A stretch of DNA of 64,000 bases from Kribbella albertanoniae. Its GTDB lineage: Bacteria; Actinomycetota; Actinomycetes; Propionibacteriales; Kribbellaceae. Location of the stretch: NCBI RefSeq assembly GCF_004348455.1, contig NZ_SMKA01000011.1:17053-81052 (forward strand), written 5' to 3'. The translations under genes and the position numbers were made by a program. Position 1 is the stretch's first letter, and each line of letters starts with the position of its first letter. The notes beneath the pieces were generated by a model. That model saw only the letters and a program-made list of their open reading frames with translations, searched no databases and was not told the origin of the DNA. Below, in pieces: positions 1 through 8,531 of this stretch.

Positions 1-321
1 CTGCGGCGCAATCGGCTGACTGGAAACGCCCTCCGGGGTGCGCTGTACGCCGCTGTCGGACGTTGCGCCCTTGCTGTCGCCCGCACTGCCCGCCGTCTCG
101 GAGTTCATCGACGACGAGCCGGTCAGGTTCCACGCGCCACCGATCGCCACGACGACCAGCACCGCCGCTGCGGTCGACATCACTGCCTGTCGACGCCGCC
201 GAACGCGCCCACGCGCAACCGCCGCCATCCGGCTGCCTGACACCTCTGTGGCATCAGCACGGTTCTGAAAGGCCGAGGCGAACTTGGGGCCGAGCTCCTG
301 CTCAGGGTCGTGCTCAGGCAT
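1..321 (-). CDS. Membrane-anchored protein, possible anti-sigma partner (5' part only)
   Basis: The frame stays open to the window edge, so only the first 107 codons are present. The ATG overlaps the last 8 nt of the sigma-factor gene (GAGGATGCCTGA), which implies translational coupling. After about 45 residues that include an Arg-rich stretch there is one hydrophobic segment (VLVVVAIGGAW), followed by a Ser/Gly/Thr-rich tail. A single-pass protein coupled downstream of a SigE-like sigma factor is often a regulator of that sigma factor, but no zinc-binding anti-sigma motif is visible here. The functional link is inferred from context only. Confidence 0.7.
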   Translation of the reverse strand, partial: MPEHDPEQELGPKFASAFQNRADATEVSGSRMAAVARGRVRRRRQAVMSTAAAVLVVVAIGGAWNLTGSSSMNSETAGSAGDSKGATSDSGVQRTPEGVSSQPIAPQ

Positions 322-847
322 CCTCGGCTCCTTCCTTGCTCAGCGTGGTCTTCAGTGCGGCCAGTGCGCGGTGCACGTGCGATCTGGCCGTGGCCTCCGC
401 ACAGTGCAGCAGCACACCGATCTCGGCGTAGGAAAGCTCTTCGTAGAAGCGCAGTACGACAGCTGCGCGTTGTTTGTCCGGCAGCGTCGCGCACAGCGCC
501 CAGACTTCCTCGGACTCGGCCCTGGCCGCCGCACCGTCCGGTGCGGCAGGCGCACTACGGACCGGGTCCTCAACAGGTGCCTCGCGGCGGCGGAAGCGCC
601 GCCACCAGGAGATGTGCGCGTTCACCACCATCCGCTTCACGTAGGCCTCCGGGTCGTCGGCCCGGCTGACCCGTGCCCAGCGGGCACAGGCGGTCGTCAG
701 GGCGTCCTGGACGGCGTCCTCGGCCAGCGTGCGGTCCCCGGTGAGCACATAGGCGAACCGCATCAGTGCGTCAGCCTTCTGACCGACCCACTGCTCGAAC
801 TCGATCGACTCCGATCGCGCCTCCGCTGCCGCCAAGGCTGCCTCCAT
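314..847 (-). CDS. SigE-family RNA polymerase sigma-70 factor (ECF type)
   Basis: A 177-aa protein with sigma region 2 (about residues 18-85, including DALMRFAYVLTGD and DAVQDALTTACARW) and region 4 (about 120-172, with LPDKQRAAVVLRFYEELSYAEIG split around the HTH). This is the layout of the actinomycete SigE50-type ECF subfamily. The chosen ATG has a GAGGG ribosome site just upstream. A longer open frame to 1027 overlaps the methyltransferase gene and is not homologous-looking. The protein would direct RNA polymerase to a stress or envelope regulon and is coupled to the membrane protein downstream. Confidence 0.85.
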   Translation of the reverse strand: MEAALAAAEARSESIEFEQWVGQKADALMRFAYVLTGDRTLAEDAVQDALTTACARWARVSRADDPEAYVKRMVVNAHISWWRRFRRREAPVEDPVRSAPAAPDGAAARAESEEVWALCATLPDKQRAAVVLRFYEELSYAEIGVLLHCAEATARSHVHRALAALKTTLSKEGAEDA

Positions 848-852
848 AACCC

Positions 853-1464
853 TCAGGACGGCGCCGGACCCGCGTTCGTTGCACGCAGTACCCGGAACCC
901 CTTGGCGCTGCCGACGCGCTCGCAGGGATAGCCCTGCTCGGTCATCCAGCGCTGCAGCGAGTCGCCACCGAGGTTCTTGCCGACCACGAACCATGCCACG
1001 CCGTCGGGCGCAAGGCGAGCAAGCCAACGCAACAACATCTTGTGCAGCTCGGGCTTGCCGATGTGGATCGCCGGATTCGACCAGATCTGGTCGAAGAGCA
1101 GGTCCGCCGGTACGTCGTCGGGCAGTGCGGTGTGCACGCGGTCCGCGACCCCGGCCGCCTTGGCGTTCTCAGCGGTCAGCTCCAGCGCCCGGTTGTTCAC
1201 ATCGACCGCCCACACCTCAGCACTCGACTCGACCGCCAGTGCGCAGGCAATCGGCCCGTAGCCCGTCCCCAGGTCGAGGAACGTCCCCGAGCCCGTCGGG
1301 GCGGCCACCTCACGCAGCAGAACCGCCGTACCGATGTCGAGGCGGTCTCTGGAGAACACTCCGGTCGCCGTGGTGAACGTGTAGTCCCGTCCCCAGATCC
1401 TGCCCTCGACAGTACGGCGTACGTCCGGCGAACCGGGCTCTGCCGAGAAGTAGTGGTCAGCCAC
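853..1464 (-). CDS. Class I SAM-dependent methyltransferase, RsmC/small-domain type
   Basis: 203 aa. The SAM-binding motif [12 protein letters not shown] (about residues 63-73), the acidic loop [15 protein letters not shown] and the catalytic SNPAIHIGK motif (an N-P-x-[I] tetrapeptide) match the MTS domain of 16S rRNA guanine N2 methyltransferases. The N-terminal [10 protein letters not shown] is typical of actinobacterial members annotated as RsmC-like. Its start overlaps the end of truA by 8 nt, so it is probably translated with it. The exact target base is not provable from sequence. Confidence 0.85.
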   Translation of the reverse strand: MADHYFSAEPGSPDVRRTVEGRIWGRDYTFTTATGVFSRDRLDIGTAVLLREVAAPTGSGTFLDLGTGYGPIACALAVESSAEVWAVDVNNRALELTAENAKAAGVADRVHTALPDDVPADLLFDQIWSNPAIHIGKPELHKMLLRWLARLAPDGVAWFVVGKNLGGDSLQRWMTEQGYPCERVGSAKGFRVLRATNAGPAPS

Positions 1465-2269
1465 GCTGGTGTACCTCTCCCCTGACCTGCCGGGCCTCCA
1501 GGGCCCGCGCAGCCAGCTCGTTGTCTGCCGGATACCGCACTTCTTCCAGTGTGAGCCCGTGCGCAGGCACTACCGCCACCGCGGAGTCCCGCACCTTGCC
1601 GGCCAGCACTCCGGCCGGCCAGTCCACCTCTCGACGCCCGTCACCCACCGGGATCATCGAACCCACCAGCGCCCGCACCATCGAGTGACAGAAGGCATCT
1701 GCGACCACAGTGCCCTCTAACAGCCCGGGTCCCGTGCGCTGCCACGAGAAGTCCAGCAGAGCTCGCACTGTGCTGGCGCCCTCCCGCTTCTTGCAGAACG
1801 CCGCGAAGTCGTGCTCGCCCAGCAGCTGACCTGCCGCCGCGTTCATCCGATCCACGTCCAGCGAGCGAGTTACCCGCAGTACATGCCCTCGCGTCAGCGG
1901 ATCCCAGCCGGCCTGCTCATCGCACAGCCGGTACACATACCGGCGGGCAAGCGCAGAGAACCGCGCGTCAAAGCCCTCTGGAGCCGCCGTCACGGCCTTG
2001 ACGACTACATCCGCAGGCAGGACGCCGTTGAGCGCCCTCAAGAGCCTGAACGGCTCCACAGCGCCTTCATGATCGAAGTGTGTCACCTGACCACGAGCGT
2101 GTACGCCGGTATCCGTGCGGCCGGCGCAGGTCACGGCCAGCCGCTCGGGCAACCGCAGAACCGTCTGCAGCGCGTCCTCGAGCGATCCCTGCACGGTCCG
2201 GAGACCATCCTGACGAGCCCAGCCATGAAAGGCCGTCCCGTCGTAACTGAGGTCAATCCGCCAACGCAC
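1457..2269 (-). CDS. truA: tRNA pseudouridine(38-40) synthase TruA
   Basis: 270 aa, normal family length. The catalytic aspartate lies in the [14 protein letters not shown] motif (about residues 50-63), and the N-terminal [14 protein letters not shown] motif is diagnostic. TruA isomerises uridines 38-40 in the tRNA anticodon arm. It lies just downstream of rplQ but is separated from it by a strong hairpin terminator, so it probably has its own weak promoter or relies on read-through. A gene order of rplQ-truA is common in bacteria. Confidence 0.95.
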   Translation of the reverse strand: MRWRIDLSYDGTAFHGWARQDGLRTVQGSLEDALQTVLRLPERLAVTCAGRTDTGVHARGQVTHFDHEGAVEPFRLLRALNGVLPADVVVKAVTAAPEGFDARFSALARRYVYRLCDEQAGWDPLTRGHVLRVTRSLDVDRMNAAAGQLLGEHDFAAFCKKREGASTVRALLDFSWQRTGPGLLEGTVVADAFCHSMVRALVGSMIPVGDGRREVDWPAGVLAGKVRDSAVAVVPAHGLTLEEVRYPADNELAARALEARQVRGEVHQRG

Positions 2270-2287
2270 ACGCCAATCTAACGCAAC

Positions 2288-2319
2288 AGCGCCCCCACAC
2301 CGTGAGGTGCGGGGGCGCT
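2288..2319 (-). terminator. Hairpin terminator of the alpha operon, downstream of rplQ
   Basis: Near-perfect inverted repeat: arms AGCGCCCCC and GGGGGCGCT plus an inner CACC/GGTG region around a short loop. It sits 16 nt after the rplQ stop on the minus strand, followed by a short T-containing stretch (GTTGCGTT). It separates the ribosomal operon from truA. Confidence 0.8.
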
Positions 2320-2335
2320 GCCGTGATGCTGAGAC

Positions 2336-3019
2336 TTACTTGTCGTCCTCGGTCTCGCCGGCCTTGGCGAAGCCCGCGGCGACGGCGTCTTCCTCGGTCT
2401 TGAACCAGACCTCGGCGACCGTCTGGGCGTACCACGGGGACTCGGTGGTGTGGTACTTCATCGAGTTCTCGTTGCCCTTGATGGTGAAGCCCTCCGGCGC
2501 CGAGTCGTCGGCCAGCGGTGCGGCCGAGTTCTCGAACTTGCCGGCCACAACGTCCTGGACCTTCTCGTCCTTGACCTCGTCGGCGACCTTGTCCTCGACC
2601 TTCGGCTCGGCCTTCTTGGCCGGCGCCTTCTTGGCGGTCTTCTTCGCCTTCGGCGAGTCCGACAGCGCCTCGACGAGCTCGATCTTCACCATCGGCGCGT
2701 TGTCACCCTTGCGCGGGCCGAGCTTGATGATGCGGGTGTAACCACCCGGACGGTCGGCGTACCGCTCGCCGATCTCGGTGAAGAGCACGTGCACAACGCT
2801 CTTGTCCCGGATCCGCTTCATCACCTGGCGGCGGGAGTTCAGGTCACCACGCTTCGCCTTGGTGATCATCGACTCGGCCAGCGGCTGCAGGCGCTTGGCC
2901 TTGGCCGCGGTGGTGGTGATGGCGCCGTGCTCGAACAGCGACGTCGCGAGGTTGCTGAGGATCAGCTTCTCGTGCGCCGGGCTGCCGCCCAGCCGGGCAC
3001 CCTTGGTGGGGGTAGGCAT
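2336..3019 (-). CDS. rplQ: 50S ribosomal protein L17 with an extra C-terminal domain
   Basis: Residues 1-120 are a standard bL17 ([18 protein letters not shown], then [17 protein letters not shown]). The usual bacterial protein is 115-130 aa; this one is 227. After a Lys/Ala/Glu-rich linker (about 122-175) comes a compact C-terminal module (about 176-218: [16 protein letters not shown], then [19 protein letters not shown]). From memory this looks like the short Tyr/Trp-rich domain that public annotation calls the 'sunset' domain on other actinobacterial proteins. It is the last gene of the alpha operon, after rpoA. Confidence 0.95.
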   Translation of the reverse strand: MPTPTKGARLGGSPAHEKLILSNLATSLFEHGAITTTAAKAKRLQPLAESMITKAKRGDLNSRRQVMKRIRDKSVVHVLFTEIGERYADRPGGYTRIIKLGPRKGDNAPMVKIELVEALSDSPKAKKTAKKAPAKKAEPKVEDKVADEVKDEKVQDVVAGKFENSAAPLADDSAPEGFTIKGNENSMKYHTTESPWYAQTVAEVWFKTEEDAVAAGFAKAGETEDDK

Positions 3020-3079
3020 CTCTTACTCCAGAAGGATTCAGGCCCCGAAAACAGAGCCCGGGGTGGGTTTCAGAACAGC

Positions 3080-4105
3080 TCAGTACTGCTCGGTCTCGGC
3101 GAAGCTCTCGTCGTCGTCCTCGGACTCCGTGCCGTAGGCCTCGGCGGCCGCACGCAGGTCGAAGCCGGGAGGCGAGTCCTTCAGCGACAGGCCCATCTCG
3201 GCCAGCTTCAGCTTGACCTCGTCGATCGACTTGGAGCCGAAGTTGCGGATGTCCAGCAGGTCCTGCTCGCTGCGCGAGATCAGTTCACCCACGGTGTGGA
3301 TGCCCTCACGCTTGAGGCAGTTGTACGACCGGACGGTGAGCTGCAGGTCCTCGACCGGCAGGGCCAGGTCGGCGGCCATCTGCTCGTCCACCGGCGACGG
3401 GCCGATGTCGATACCCTCGGCCTCGACGTTCAGCTCGCGGGCCAGACCGAACAGCTCGACCAGCGTCTTACCGGCCGACGCGACGGCGTCGCGGGGCAGC
3501 ATCGACGGCTTGGTCTCGACGTCGACCACCAGCCGGTCGAAGTCGGTGCGCTGCTCGACCCGGGTCGCCTCGACCTTGTAGGTGACCTTGAGGACCGGGG
3601 AGTAGATCGAGTCGACCGGCATCCGGCCGATCTCGGCGTCCGCGGACTTGTTCTGGATCGCGGACACGTAACCGCGGCCACGCTCCACGACCAGCTCCAT
3701 CTCGAGCCGGCCCTTCTCGTTCAGGGTGGCGATCTTCAGGTCCGGGTTGTGCACCTCGACACCGGCCGGCGGCGCGATGTCCGCGGCGGTGACGTCACCG
3801 GGGCCCTGCTTGCGCAGGTACATGGTGACCGGCTCGTCGTGCTCGGAGGAGACGACCAGGTCCTTCAGGTTCAGGATCAGCTGGGTGGCGTCCTCCTTCA
3901 CCCCGGCAACGGTCGAGAACTCGTGCAGGACACCGTCGACCTTGATGCTGGTGACGGCGGCGCCGGGGATCGAGGACAGCAGGGTCCGGCGGATCGAGTT
4001 ACCGAGGGTGTAGCCGAAACCCGGCTCCAACGGCTCGATGACGAACCGCGAACGGTGCTCGTCGACGACCTCTTCGGTCAGGGTGGGACGCTGTGCGATA
4101 AGCAA
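3080..4105 (-). CDS. rpoA: DNA-directed RNA polymerase alpha subunit
   Basis: 341 aa. The N-terminal assembly domain includes [20 protein letters not shown]; the C-terminal alpha-CTD (about 255-320) includes [16 protein letters not shown] and [15 protein letters not shown], which contact UP elements, activators and the sigma factor. The tail is acidic ([14 protein letters not shown]). It lies between rpsD (about 100 nt) and rplQ (60 nt), as in nearly all actinobacteria. Confidence 0.97.
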   Translation of the reverse strand: MLIAQRPTLTEEVVDEHRSRFVIEPLEPGFGYTLGNSIRRTLLSSIPGAAVTSIKVDGVLHEFSTVAGVKEDATQLILNLKDLVVSSEHDEPVTMYLRKQGPGDVTAADIAPPAGVEVHNPDLKIATLNEKGRLEMELVVERGRGYVSAIQNKSADAEIGRMPVDSIYSPVLKVTYKVEATRVEQRTDFDRLVVDVETKPSMLPRDAVASAGKTLVELFGLARELNVEAEGIDIGPSPVDEQMAADLALPVEDLQLTVRSYNCLKREGIHTVGELISRSEQDLLDIRNFGSKSIDEVKLKLAEMGLSLKDSPPGFDLRAAAEAYGTESEDDDESFAETEQY

Positions 4106-4206
4106 CTTCTTGTTCCTTCACTGGTTCGCGACGACCACTATTTGAGGCCGCGAGGACTGAAGAACACCGATCCGGCCGGCGGCCTGGGCCACCGGCCGGA
4201 ACCGGA

Positions 4207-4815
4207 TCAGTTCTTCGAGTAGAGCTCGACGATCAGGTGCTCGGAGACCTGGGTGTCGATCTGCTGCCGGGTCGGCAGCTGGTGGACGAGGATGCGCAGA
4301 CGCTCCGGCATCACCTCGAGCCAGGCCGGAACCACACGCTCGGCGTGCGTCTCCCGGGCGATGATGAACGGCGTCGTCTCGACGGACTTGGCCTTGACAT
4401 CGATGATGTCGTGGGCCGAGACGCGGTACGACGGGATGTTCACCTTGATGCCGTTCACGGTGAAGTGCCCGTGGGTCACGAGCTGACGGGCCTGCCGACG
4501 CGTCCGGGCCAGGCCCGAGCGGTAGACCACGTTGTCGAGACGGGACTCCAGGATGATCAGCAGGTTGTCACCGGTCTTGCCGGAGCGCCGCGAGGCCTCC
4601 TCGTAGTACCGGCGGAACTGCTTCTCCAGCACGCCGTACGAGAAGCGGGCCTTCTGCTTCTCGCGCAGCTGGAGCAGGTACTCGCTCTCCTTCGGACGGC
4701 CGCGGCCGTGCATACCCGGGGGGTACGGACGACGCTCGAACGCCTTGTCGCCACCGACGAGGTCGACCCCGAGACGGCGCGACTTCTTGGTCATGGGTCC
4801 GGTGTAACGGGCCAT
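4207..4815 (-). CDS. rpsD: 30S ribosomal protein S4
   Basis: 202 aa. Starts MARYTGPMTKKSRRLGVDL and contains the S4 RNA-binding domain with DNVVYRSGLARTRRQARQLV. The zinc-binding N-terminal cysteines of the C+ form are absent, so this is the C-minus form. S4 binds 16S rRNA early in assembly. It lies in the alpha operon between rpsK and rpoA. The ~100-nt gap before rpoA shows no feature I can name. Confidence 0.97.
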   Translation of the reverse strand: MARYTGPMTKKSRRLGVDLVGGDKAFERRPYPPGMHGRGRPKESEYLLQLREKQKARFSYGVLEKQFRRYYEEASRRSGKTGDNLLIILESRLDNVVYRSGLARTRRQARQLVTHGHFTVNGIKVNIPSYRVSAHDIIDVKAKSVETTPFIIARETHAERVVPAWLEVMPERLRILVHQLPTRQQIDTQVSEHLIVELYSKN

Positions 4816-4840
4816 TGTTAGTTACCTGCCTCTCTCTGGG

Positions 4841-5248
4841 TCAGACCCGGCGCCGCTTGGGAGGGCGGCAGCCGTTGTGTGCGGTCGGGGTGACGTCCTG
4901 GATGGTGCCGACCTCGAGGCCGACGGCACCCAGCGAACGGATCGCGGTCTCACGGCCGGAGCCGGGACCCTTCACGAACACGTCGATCTTGCGCATGCCG
5001 TGCTCCATCGCGCGGCGTCCGGCGGCCTCGGCGGCCATCTGCGCGGCGAACGGGGTGGACTTGCGCGAACCCTTGAAGCCGACGGTGCCCGCGGAAGCCC
5101 ACGAGATGACCGCGCCGGTCGGGTCGGTGATCGTCACGATCGTGTTGTTGAACGTGCTCTTGATGTGCGCGTGGCCGGCGGCCACGTTCTTCTTCTCCTT
5201 GCGGCGCACCTTCTTGGCGCCGGCCGCAGTGCGGCTCTTGGGAGGCAT
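4841..5248 (-). CDS. rpsK: 30S ribosomal protein S11
   Basis: 135 aa. Contains [21 protein letters not shown] and the C-terminal [18 protein letters not shown], both highly conserved in uS11. Located in the small-subunit platform next to the 16S 3' domain. Preceded by an AGGAGT ribosome site and followed 25 nt later by rpsD. The N-terminal 20 residues are Lys/Arg-rich, as is normal in actinobacteria. Confidence 0.97.
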   Translation of the reverse strand: MPPKSRTAAGAKKVRRKEKKNVAAGHAHIKSTFNNTIVTITDPTGAVISWASAGTVGFKGSRKSTPFAAQMAAEAAGRRAMEHGMRKIDVFVKGPGSGRETAIRSLGAVGLEVGTIQDVTPTAHNGCRPPKRRRV

Positions 5249-5301
5249 AAGTCAGTTACTCCTGGACTGAATCGGCAGCAATGGGTCGAGGGTCATCCGG
5301 G

Positions 5302-5673
5302 TCACTTCTTCTTCTTGCCGGCGATTGCCTTCTTGCGACCCTTACGGGTGCGGGCGTTCGTCTTGGTGCGCTGACCGCGCACCGGCAGACCGCTGCGGTG
5401 CCGGCGGCCCTGGTACGACCCGATCTCGATCTTGCGGCGGATGTCCGCGGTCACCTCACGGCGGAGGTCACCTTCGATCTGGTAGTTGCCTTCGATCCAG
5501 TCGCGAAGCTTGACCAGCTCCTCGTCGCCCAGCTCGTGGACGCGCTTGTCACCGGAGATCCCGGTGGCTTCGAGCGTCTTGAGGGCGCGGGTGCGGCCTA
5601 CTCCGAAGATGTAGGTGAGTGCGACCTCGATGCGCTTGTCGCGCGGCAGGTCGACTCCTACAAGGCGTGCCAT
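5302..5673 (-). CDS. rpsM: 30S ribosomal protein S13
   Basis: 123 aa. [19 protein letters not shown] at the start and [14 protein letters not shown] near the end are diagnostic of uS13, which forms intersubunit bridges with L5 and touches the P-site tRNA. It is separated from rpmJ by 187 nt, a gap that contains a stable hairpin. Confidence 0.97.
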   Translation of the reverse strand: MARLVGVDLPRDKRIEVALTYIFGVGRTRALKTLEATGISGDKRVHELGDEELVKLRDWIEGNYQIEGDLRREVTADIRRKIEIGSYQGRRHRSGLPVRGQRTKTNARTRKGRKKAIAGKKKK

Positions 5674-5782
5674 GTGGCGGTAGTCCTTTCGTCGGCAGAG
5701 GTGTGGTGGCGCGCCGCGTCCTTGCCCGCCTCGGTGACGGTCGTGCTCACCGGCAAGGCCCCGGCCTCTGTTCCGGGGGCAG

Positions 5783-5809
5783 CGTCCAGCGTGTTACCGG
5801 TGCTGGACG
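5783..5809 (-). other. Intercistronic hairpin between rpmJ and rpsM
   Basis: Perfect 8-bp inverted repeat CGTCCAGC/GCTGGACG with an 11-nt loop, in the otherwise featureless 187-nt rpmJ-rpsM gap. There is no T-run after it on the minus strand, so it is not a classical terminator. It could be a processing or autoregulatory structure; its role is unknown. Confidence 0.4.
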
Positions 5810-5860
5810 AGCGTGCGCGCTGTGGTGCGAAAGTGCCGTGCCCTGCTGAGAAAGAGCTGG

Positions 5861-5974
5861 TCAGCCCTGCCGCTGCTTGTGCCGCGGGTTCTCGCAGATC
5901 ACCATGACCCGGCCGTGACGGCGGATCACCTTGCACTTGTCGCAGATCTTCTTGACGCTCGGATTGACCTTCAT
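5861..5974 (-). CDS. rpmJ: 50S ribosomal protein L36
   Basis: 37 aa, starting [19 protein letters not shown] and ending NPRHKQRQG. Three cysteines (C11, C14, C27) and H32 make the zinc-ribbon C+ form. Between infA and rpsM, its canonical place. Confidence 0.95.
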   Translation of the reverse strand: MKVNPSVKKICDKCKVIRRHGRVMVICENPRHKQRQG

Positions 5975-6009
5975 CGAGCTTCTTTCTTCGACAGGTGTTG
6001 GTGGTCGTG

Positions 6010-6231
6010 TTACTTGTACCGATAGACGATGCGGCCTCTGGTGAGGTCGTACGGCGACAGCTCCACAACGACCCGGTCCTCGGGGAGGATCCGGATGTAG
6101 TGCTGTCTCATCTTGCCGCTGATGTGCGCGAGCACCTTGTGCCCATTGGACAGTTCAACACGGAACATCGCGTTCGGCAGGGCCTCGACGATGGTGCCCT
6201 CGAGTTCGATAACTCCCTCTTTTTTGGGCAT
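6010..6231 (-). CDS. infA: Translation initiation factor IF-1
   Basis: 73 aa S1/OB-fold protein: [19 protein letters not shown], then [16 protein letters not shown] and [11 protein letters not shown]. It binds the ribosomal A site during initiation. It is the first gene of the alpha operon with a GAGG ribosome site 5-8 nt upstream. Its promoter must lie in the 6232-6411 interval shared with the divergent oxidoreductase gene. Confidence 0.97.
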   Translation of the reverse strand: MPKKEGVIELEGTIVEALPNAMFRVELSNGHKVLAHISGKMRQHYIRILPEDRVVVELSPYDLTRGRIVYRYK

Positions 6232-6262
6232 GTCCTCGCACTTCTGTAGACGTGACTGACTA

Positions 6263-6279
6263 TGGCTCGAAAAGAGCCA
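6263..6279. repeat. Small perfect inverted repeat upstream of infA
   Basis: TGGCTC-gaaaa-GAGCCA, a 6-bp stem with a 5-nt loop, 32 nt upstream of the infA start in the divergent intergenic region. It could lie in the infA 5' UTR or be a protein-binding site. Function not determined. Confidence 0.35.
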
Positions 6280-6331
6280 ACAACCGAGTGTACGTCAGTA
6301 CCACACCCGAAACCCAATCGGGCCTCCTGAA

Positions 6332-6376
6332 GGGTACTTACCCATCGGGAAGTACCCAACTATTTAGTGGGTACTT
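6332..6376. promoter_or_regulatory. Three-half-site operator before the imine-reductase-like gene
   Basis: Half-sites GGGTACTT (6332-6339), AAGTACCC (6350-6357) and GGGTACTT (6369-6376) alternate in orientation. The central half-site is shared by two overlapping palindromes, with 10-nt and 11-nt spacers. GTAC-centred palindromes of this look are typical of HxlR/PadR-type regulators, from memory. No such regulator gene lies nearby, so it would act from elsewhere. The site sits 36-80 nt before the start codon at 6412. Confidence 0.6.
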
Positions 6377-6411
6377 GTCCGCTCCACAGCCCTGCCAGCA
6401 GGGTTGCAGCC

Positions 6412-7263
6412 ATGAAGACACCAGTCACCGTCCTCGGCCTGGGAGCGATGGGAACCGCCCTCGCCCAGGCCTTCCTGGCCGCCGGCCACCCGACCACCGT
6501 CTGGAACCGCACCCCCGGCCGCTCCCCCGAACTCGAAGGCGCCATCCGCGCGACCACTGCCGCCGAGGCGGTCGCCGCCAGCCCGCTCGTGGTCGTCTGC
6601 CTGCTCGTCGACACCACCGTGCGCGACACCCTCGACGGCATCGATCTCACCGGCAAGGTGATCGCCAACCTCACCAACAGCACCCCCGACCAGGCTCGCG
6701 CGCTGGAAACCACGCTCACCGCGCAGGGAGCGACGTACGTCGACGGCGGAATCATGGCAGTCCCGGCGATGATCGGCCGGCCGGAGGCGTTCATCCTCTA
6801 CAGCGGCGACTCCGCGGCGTTCGAACGGCACCAGGCCGATCTCGCCGTACTGGCTCGTCCGTTGTTCGTCGGGTCGGACGCCGGTCTGGCCGCGCTGCAC
6901 GACATCGCGCTGCTGAGTGCGATGTACGGGATGTTCGGCGGTGCCCAGCATGCACTGGCCTTGATGCACAGCGCGAAGGTTCCGACTGTCGAGTTCACCG
7001 AGCAGCTGCTGCTCCCCTGGCTGACCGCGATGCTGGGCATGCTGCCGCAGATCGCCGCCGAGCTCGAGCAGCCACCGGTGGGGCAAGCTGCTGGATCGAA
7101 CCTGGCGATGCAAGCCGCGGCGTACCACAACCTGCTCGACACGGCGGTCGGCCAAGGGATCGACCCGATGCTGCTGCGGCCGATGGGTGAACTGCTCCAG
7201 AAGGCTGTTGCCTCCGGTCACGGCGACGAGGATATGGCCGCCATGATCAGGTTGCTCGGGTAG
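6412..7263 (+). CDS. NADPH-dependent imine reductase-like oxidoreductase
   Basis: 283 aa. The N-terminal Rossmann motif is VLGLGAMGTALAQAF, followed by the NADP-preferring VWNRTPGR. The C-terminal helical domain carries LAALHDIALLSAMYG, the region that holds the catalytic Asp/Tyr in imine reductases/reductive aminases. This is the 6-phosphogluconate/beta-hydroxyacid dehydrogenase superfamily. The start at 6412 is chosen because residues before it do not fit the Rossmann fold. It is the only plus-strand gene in the first 55 kb, inserted between infA and a membrane protein with which its 3' end overlaps by 17 nt. The substrate is unknown. Confidence 0.85.
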   Translation: MKTPVTVLGLGAMGTALAQAFLAAGHPTTVWNRTPGRSPELEGAIRATTAAEAVAASPLVVVCLLVDTTVRDTLDGIDLTGKVIANLTNSTPDQARALETTLTAQGATYVDGGIMAVPAMIGRPEAFILYSGDSAAFERHQADLAVLARPLFVGSDAGLAALHDIALLSAMYGMFGGAQHALALMHSAKVPTVEFTEQLLLPWLTAMLGMLPQIAAELEQPPVGQAAGSNLAMQAAAYHNLLDTAVGQGIDPMLLRPMGELLQKAVASGHGDEDMAAMIRLLG

Positions 7264-8029
7264 CCGCCCACTGCTCACCCTCACGCCACAACTGCTCGGG
7301 CATCAGGTCCAGCAGGTCGCAGGCAGCGTCGAGGTGGGCGAGCGCGGTGGTGGTGTCCCGGTACGCCGGGAGGATCGCGACGAACCGGCGTCCCTCACAA
7401 CTGAACCCGAACGGGGTCACGCCGGTGAGCACCTCGACCGCACGCAGGTGCAGCACGGCCTGAGCGTGGTCCTCGCGGCCGTTGAAGAGGTTGTAGTGCC
7501 CGGGCAGGCCGTCGATGTCCAGGGGCAGCGGCAGCAAACTGGCGGCCGCGATCGGTGCCAGCCCGGACGGCAGCACCTGCAACGGCGGCAGCGGGCGGTC
7601 GACCTGGAGATCGAGGAAGTCGAAGCCGAGATTGCGGCGCCGGACGCGGTGCCGGAACTCACCGGTGACGAACTCCCGGCCGCGGTGCCGTCCGGTCGTC
7701 ACCTCGCCCACCTCGGCCCGCGGATCCAGGTCGAACGGCGGGAACGGCCAGCGCTGCAGCACCTCCGGACCGGCCACCGCGATCCGCCAGCCGAGCTCGC
7801 GGGCAGCCCGCGCCCATGCCTTCTGCAGCCGTACGTCGGCCGCCCGCATCGCGAGCGTGAACACCAGCAGCACCGCGAACCACCCGAGCATGAACCAGCC
7901 GACCCAGCGCGGTTCCACCAGCAGACCAACGATCACCAGCGGAATGGCGACGGCGAACCAGATCACGTAGACGAGGACGGATCCCTGCCGCAGCTGCCAG
8001 GCCAGCGCCGGCCGCAGACGCGAGGTCAA
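7247..8029 (-). CDS. Uncharacterised membrane protein with two N-terminal helices
   Basis: About 260 aa. Two hydrophobic helices near the start (VYVIWFAVAIPLVIVGLLV and WFMLGWFAVLLVFTLAM) precede a ~190-aa hydrophilic domain with no motif I recognise. The TTG at 8029 is preferred: it overlaps the upstream stop as TTGA and has GGAAAG 5 nt before it. An ATG at 8068 would give 13 more residues but lies inside the upstream gene. It is translated with the DUF1707 gene and its end overlaps the convergent oxidoreductase gene. Confidence 0.7.
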   Translation of the reverse strand: MTSRLRPALAWQLRQGSVLVYVIWFAVAIPLVIVGLLVEPRWVGWFMLGWFAVLLVFTLAMRAADVRLQKAWARAARELGWRIAVAGPEVLQRWPFPPFDLDPRAEVGEVTTGRHRGREFVTGEFRHRVRRRNLGFDFLDLQVDRPLPPLQVLPSGLAPIAAASLLPLPLDIDGLPGHYNLFNGREDHAQAVLHLRAVEVLTGVTPFGFSCEGRRFVAILPAYRDTTTALAHLDAACDLLDLMPEQLWREGEQWAATRAT

Positions 8030-8472
8030 CGGCGCTTTCCGAAATTGCTCATGATGATGATCGCCCACGGGATCAGCAGCCAGACCGGCCAGAAGTGCGG
8101 AAAGTGCCCGCTGGCGAGCCCGATCACGCCCCAGATCACCACGTTGATCGCCACGACGCCGGTGAAGCCACCACCCATTGCCAGCAGCCCACCGTTGCGG
8201 CGCGGCTGCACCTCCTTCGTCGGGAACTCCCCCGGCGCGGGCGCCGGCTTCTGGTCCTGGACGACGGCAGGTGTCTGGTAGGTCTTCATCGGTGGCAGGT
8301 CGCGCACCAGCGGCTCCAGCTCGCCGTACGTCTGGACGGCGTACAACTGGTCCAGGCGCGACGAGAACTCAGGCTGGTCCAGCCGCCCGTCGGCGAACGC
8401 ATCACGCAACCGGCCGGCGATCTTTTCCCGGTCGGCTTCGGTGAATCGCTGATGCGGCTGGTACTGAGGCAT
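8026..8472 (-). CDS. DUF1707 domain protein with two C-terminal membrane helices
   Basis: 148 aa. Residues 8-62 match the DUF1707 pattern of actinobacteria: an acidic/basic helix (TEADREKIAGRLRDAFADGRL), a DQPEF turn, then LDQLYAVQTYGELEPLVRDLP. A Pro-rich linker leads to two hydrophobic segments (about 95-115 and 122-142). DUF1707 is usually an N-terminal cytosolic module on small membrane proteins of unknown role. It forms a two-gene unit with the downstream membrane protein. Confidence 0.8.
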   Translation of the reverse strand: MPQYQPHQRFTEADREKIAGRLRDAFADGRLDQPEFSSRLDQLYAVQTYGELEPLVRDLPPMKTYQTPAVVQDQKPAPAPGEFPTKEVQPRRNGGLLAMGGGFTGVVAINVVIWGVIGLASGHFPHFWPVWLLIPWAIIIMSNFGKRR

Positions 8473-8531
8473 ATCTCAAGTGTGCCTCAGCCTCAGGGCC
8501 CGCGCGTCCCCCGATGGACGGACGCGGAGGG

